Assembly (NCBI GenBank): GCA_905201285.1
Contig: CAJKNM010000090.1
Span: forward strand, 1 to 6,163
DNA length: 6,163 nucleotides
Source: an uncultured Eubacteriales bacterium
GTDB taxonomy: Bacteria > Bacillota > Clostridia > Monoglobales > Monoglobaceae
Direction of reading: 5' to 3'
Shown: in pieces, positions 5,231 through 6,163 of the stretch
Layout of the letters: each line of letters starts with the position of its first letter
Numbering within the stretch: the first letter of the stretch is position 1
Notes under the pieces: generated by a model
Seen by the model: only the letters and a program-made list of their open reading frames with translations
The model's database searches: none
What the model was told of the DNA's origin: nothing
Made by a program: the position numbers and the translations under genes

Positions 5231-5340
5231 TAGACCCCGTTAGTAATGCCGCAAGCGGCGGGGGAACAGTCACTAAGCCGGTGGCAAAGAAATCGGCGGT
5301 CGAAAAGACTGCCGAAGCGGCTGAGAACAAGGAGGAATAA
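4619..5340 (+). CDS. Predicted -1 frameshift form of the major tail protein (240 residues)
   Basis: Slippage on A AAA AAA (5221-5227) would continue at ATA 5227 and read 37 further codons to TAA 5338-5340. The added tail begins I-V-D-P-V-S-N-A-A-S-G-G-G and ends in a Lys/Ala/Glu-rich stretch finishing N-K-E-E. This -1 frame has no stop over 111 bases and closes 3 nt before the next start codon, while overlapping that gene's AAGGAGG. Minor frameshifted forms of major tail or capsid proteins are known in other phages (Listeria PSA, Lactobacillus A2). The alternative is a sequencing or mutational change of A8 to A7, which would make the long form the only product. Confidence 0.6.
5221..5264 (+). 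promoter_or_regulatory. -1 programmed frameshift signal in the major tail protein gene
   Basis: The slippery heptamer A AAA AAA (5221-5227) is in the zero frame directly before TAG. After a 7-nt spacer (5228-5234), CCCC (5235-5238) can pair with GGGG (5260-5263), enclosing GCCGC (5248-5252) and GCGGC (5255-5259). The left arm carries a 9-nt bulge. The spacing equals that of known stimulators, and a stop codon next to the site would favour pausing. Confidence 0.6.
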
Positions 5341-5343
5341 CAA

Positions 5344-5658
5344 ATGGCGACTGCGAAACAGCAGACGCTTTCCTTTAAAGTCGGGGGCAAGACCGTTGTG
5401 TCCCGCCCCTTTGACTTTGAAGCGATGTGTCTTATGAACGATATACACGTACAGCCGAACAGGGGAAGATATTCGGTGTGTTTAAATGCCCTTCCTTATA
5501 TGTTTGAGGGTACTGAGGTGACAAACGAGGTGCTGAAAAGCGCAAGTATAGAGGATATGGCAAGGCTTTGCGACAGCTTGTGGGAAATATATGCCGACGA
5601 GCTTATGAGTATGGCGAAATCAAAATCAAAAAACGCAGAAAGCCGGGCGGCAGATTAA
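5344..5658 (+). CDS. Tail assembly chaperone, short form (lambda G-like)
   Basis: This 104-residue protein lies between the major tail protein and the place of the tape measure gene, the position of lambda gpG-type chaperones. It contains a beta-type N-terminus (L-S-F-K-V-G-G-K-T-V-V), F-D-F-E-A-M-C-L-M-N-D-I (about residues 23-34), and helices through S-I-E-D-M-A-R-L-C-D-S-L-W-E-I-Y (about 68-83). The basic tail is K-S-K-S-K-N-A-E-S-R. The start ATG 5344 is set by AAGGAGG (5329-5335). A classic slippery heptamer, A AAA AAC, lies in frame 22 nt before its stop, as expected for this gene pair. Short and long forms together keep the tape measure protein soluble and recruit tail tube subunits. 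Confidence 0.85.
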   Translation: MATAKQQTLSFKVGGKTVVSRPFDFEAMCLMNDIHVQPNRGRYSVCLNALPYMFEGTEVTNEVLKSASIEDMARLCDSLWEIYADELMSMAKSKSKNAESRAAD

Positions 5659-5825
5659 GGGATATTTATTCGACAATGTTTAAATATTTTCATCTGCTCC
5701 CGGGCGAAATTTCAAAACAGAAGCCCCGATTGCTTTTCGGAATGCTTGACGGGCTTGACGATTTGGACGACAGCGAATCTTCGAACGAAGTCCCCGAGGA
5801 ATGGGGATGGTTTTACGGAGAATAA
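5344..5825 (+). CDS. Tail assembly chaperone, -1 frameshift fusion (lambda GT-like)
   Basis: Slippage at A AAA AAC (5628-5634) moves the ribosome into the -1 frame at CGC 5634. This joins 97 residues of the short form to 63 more, giving a 160-residue product. The second part has R-R-K-P-G-G-R-L-R-D, then F-H-L-L-P-G-E-I-S-K-Q-K (about residues 119-130) and a strongly acidic end (D-G-L-D-D-L-D-D-S-E-S). It finishes E-W-G-W-F-Y-G-E. The T part lacks a ribosome binding site of its own, which supports frameshift expression. In lambda the T domain binds tail tube protein. No tape measure gene follows within the window; a promoter for the small hydrophobic peptide starts 7 bases after the stop. Confidence 0.8.
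5628..5634 (+). promoter_or_regulatory. Slippery heptamer A AAA AAC for the tail chaperone frameshift
   Basis: The codons AAA (5629-5631) and AAC (5632-5634) are in the zero frame with A5628 before them, the ideal X-XXY-YYZ arrangement. Only a weak hairpin, GCC-GGGC-GGC (5642-5651), lies 7 nt downstream, so efficiency may depend mostly on the heptamer. Confidence 0.85.
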
Positions 5826-5831
5826 AAACGC

Positions 5832-5860
5832 TTGACAAAATATGACTGATTTTGTATAAT
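5832..5860 (+). promoter_or_regulatory. Consensus sigma-A promoter of the small toxin gene
   Basis: TTGACA (5832-5837), 17 bp and TATAAT (5855-5860) match the consensus at every position. Transcription should start near 5867. A 7-bp inverted repeat, ACAAAAT (5835-5841) and ATTTTGT (5849-5855), covers the spacer and could be an operator. Confidence 0.85.
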
Positions 5861-5899
5861 AAATGTCGCGGATAGGAGTTTTACGAGGACGGTCAGCCA

Positions 5900-5927
5900 C
5901 CATTTCGATATTAACGGTCGAGAATGG
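5900..5927 (+). promoter_or_regulatory. Leader hairpin pairing with the toxin Shine-Dalgarno
   Basis: CCATT-TCGA (5900-5908) pairs with TCGA-G-AATGG (5918-5927): nine base pairs with one bulged G (5922) and a 9-nt loop. The last pairs use the first two G of GGGGG (5926-5930), the only ribosome binding site candidate before ATG 5943. Translation would therefore be low unless the fold opens. Confidence 0.6.
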
Positions 5928-5942
5928 GGGTGATACTCATTT

Positions 5943-6002
5943 ATGGAATACATATTATATTTAACCGTTGTGTTATTAATAATTGTTTCAATAAAAAAGT
6001 AA
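5943..6002 (+). CDS. Small hydrophobic peptide, type I toxin candidate
   Basis: The 19-residue product MEYILYLTVVLLIIVSIKK is an almost unbroken hydrophobic helix (residues 4-17) with one acidic residue near the start and two Lys at the end. It could span a membrane once. It is preceded by GGGGGTG (5926-5932), 10 nt before ATG, and a perfect promoter 83 bp upstream. Size, composition and the convergent antisense RNA over its 3' end match type I toxins and the small holin-like toxins of Bacillota, which damage the membrane when overproduced. The exact sequence is not one I can name. The stop codon is inside the stem that terminates the antisense RNA. A second frame from GTG 5930 (31 codons) is much less hydrophobic and was not chosen. 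Toxicity is inferred, not shown. Confidence 0.65.
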   Translation: MEYILYLTVVLLIIVSIKK

Positions 6003-6083
6003 ACCGCCCTCTTGCCGGAGAATAACGGTTTACTAAAAACAAAATTCTTCGGTTGACCGTTCAAAACGGAAAACCTCTTATCT
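5992..6083 (-). ncRNA. Antisense antitoxin RNA candidate, convergent with the toxin mRNA
   Basis: From the leftward promoter at 6117-6090 a transcript would start near 6083 and end near 5992, about 90 nt. It has a first hairpin, CCGTT-TTG-AACGG with GGTT/AACC outer pairs (6075 to 6051), and a second, AGTAAACCG / CGGTTTACT (6034 to 5998), followed by a U-run, as a terminator. It is fully complementary to the toxin stop codon and early 3' UTR. This is the architecture of txpA/RatA-like and bsrG/SR4-like type I systems. No coding frame with a ribosome binding site is seen in it. Confidence 0.6.
5993..6034 (-). terminator. Terminator of the antisense RNA
   Basis: Read on the minus strand, AGTAAACCG (6034 to 6026) and CGGTTTACT (6006 to 5998) form a perfect 9-bp stem around a GC-containing loop, followed by a run of six T (5998 to 5993). 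On the plus strand the same stem is followed by A, not T, so it acts leftward only. Confidence 0.7.
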
Positions 6084-6089
6084 GCTTTT

Positions 6090-6117
6090 ATTATATCATA
6101 ATAAATATATTTGTCAA
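6090..6117 (-). promoter_or_regulatory. Antitoxin RNA promoter (TTGACA - 16 bp - TATAAT)
   Basis: On the minus strand a perfect TTGACA (6117 to 6112), 16 bp and a perfect TATAAT (6095 to 6090) with a TG-A extended -10. It is at least as strong as the toxin promoter by consensus, as expected if the antitoxin RNA is in excess. Confidence 0.8.
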
Positions 6118-6136
6118 GAATAAAATTGAATATTAT

Positions 6137-6163
6137 GCGTCTGCATCGGCAGGGGCTTTTTTT
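6137..6163 (+). terminator. Terminator at the right end, likely for the toxin mRNA
   Basis: GCGTCTGC (6137-6144), an ATCG loop and GCAGGGGC (6149-6156) form a stem with one G-G mismatch and one G-U pair, followed by seven T up to the window edge. It would end the toxin transcript at about 295 nt and would also interrupt any read-through from the phage genes. Confidence 0.5.

Noticed and set aside
5246..5437. Plus-strand open frame rich in Arg overlapping the tail chaperone start
   Set aside because: It is the wrong frame across the frameshift extension and chaperone gene, with no ribosome binding site, and its Arg-rich composition is typical of a shadow frame.
5930..6025. Alternative 31-codon frame from GTG 5930 in the toxin transcript
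   Set aside because: The start codon would lie in the GGGGGTG ribosome binding site itself, and the product lacks a continuous hydrophobic helix.
5813..6064. Minus-strand open frame of 83 codons at the right end
   Set aside because: It runs antisense across the toxin promoter, leader and gene, has no ribosome binding site, and its start lies inside the antisense RNA hairpin region. Chance open frame.
6136..6163. ATG 6136 as the start of a tape measure gene running off the window
   Set aside because: There is no ribosome binding site before it, and the bases form a hairpin followed by a T-run, which fits a terminator better.
1..6163. CRISPR array, tRNA, rRNA or IS element
   Set aside because: No regularly spaced repeats, no cloverleaf or rRNA signature and no transposase or terminal inverted repeats were seen.

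Overview
The window is a 5'-truncated structural block of a tailed, long-tailed (siphovirus-like) phage or prophage from a low-to-mid GC Bacillota host, probably a gut Clostridia lineage. The host call rests on strong AGGAGG-type ribosome binding sites, consensus TTGACA/TATAAT promoters and the protein families. All phage genes are on the + strand.

Layout. Positions 1-105 are AT-rich and non-coding, with a candidate leftward promoter. An abrupt junction near 103-106 leads into the C-terminal tail of a MuF/SPP1-gp7-like minor head protein. This reads straight into a JAMM/JAB-like domain (to 849), followed by a small translationally coupled gene (854-1123) in the position of an immunity gene. 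Positions 1124-1295 hold no protein gene but fold into a compact structured-RNA candidate: a 9-bp closing stem, a GAAA hairpin and a possible pseudoknot. An intrinsic terminator hairpin follows directly. Next come an HK97-gp10-like protein, a tail-terminator-like protein, a gp6-like head-tail adaptor and a head-closure-like protein. A second terminator-like hairpin (2766-2788) precedes a DUF4355-type scaffold, an HK97-fold major capsid protein with an extra C-terminal domain, a phi13-type major tail protein and the tail assembly chaperone pair. No portal, terminase or tape measure gene is in the window, and the connector genes lie upstream of scaffold and capsid, not downstream as is usual.

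Two neighbouring tail genes carry -1 programmed frameshift signals. The major tail protein ends in A AAA AAA TAG with a GC-rich hairpin 7 nt downstream and an open -1 frame of 37 codons that stops just before the next gene. The chaperone has the expected A AAA AAC site, giving a 160-residue G-T-like fusion.

The right end (5826-6163) is not typical phage sequence. It looks like a complete type I toxin-antitoxin locus: a consensus promoter, a structured leader that pairs with its own Shine-Dalgarno, a 19-residue hydrophobic peptide, and a convergent antisense RNA with its own promoter and terminator overlapping the toxin 3' end. The leader is also complementary to the 3' UTR, as expected for a long-distance fold that keeps such mRNAs silent.

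All family assignments come from reading the sequence; no database search was run.
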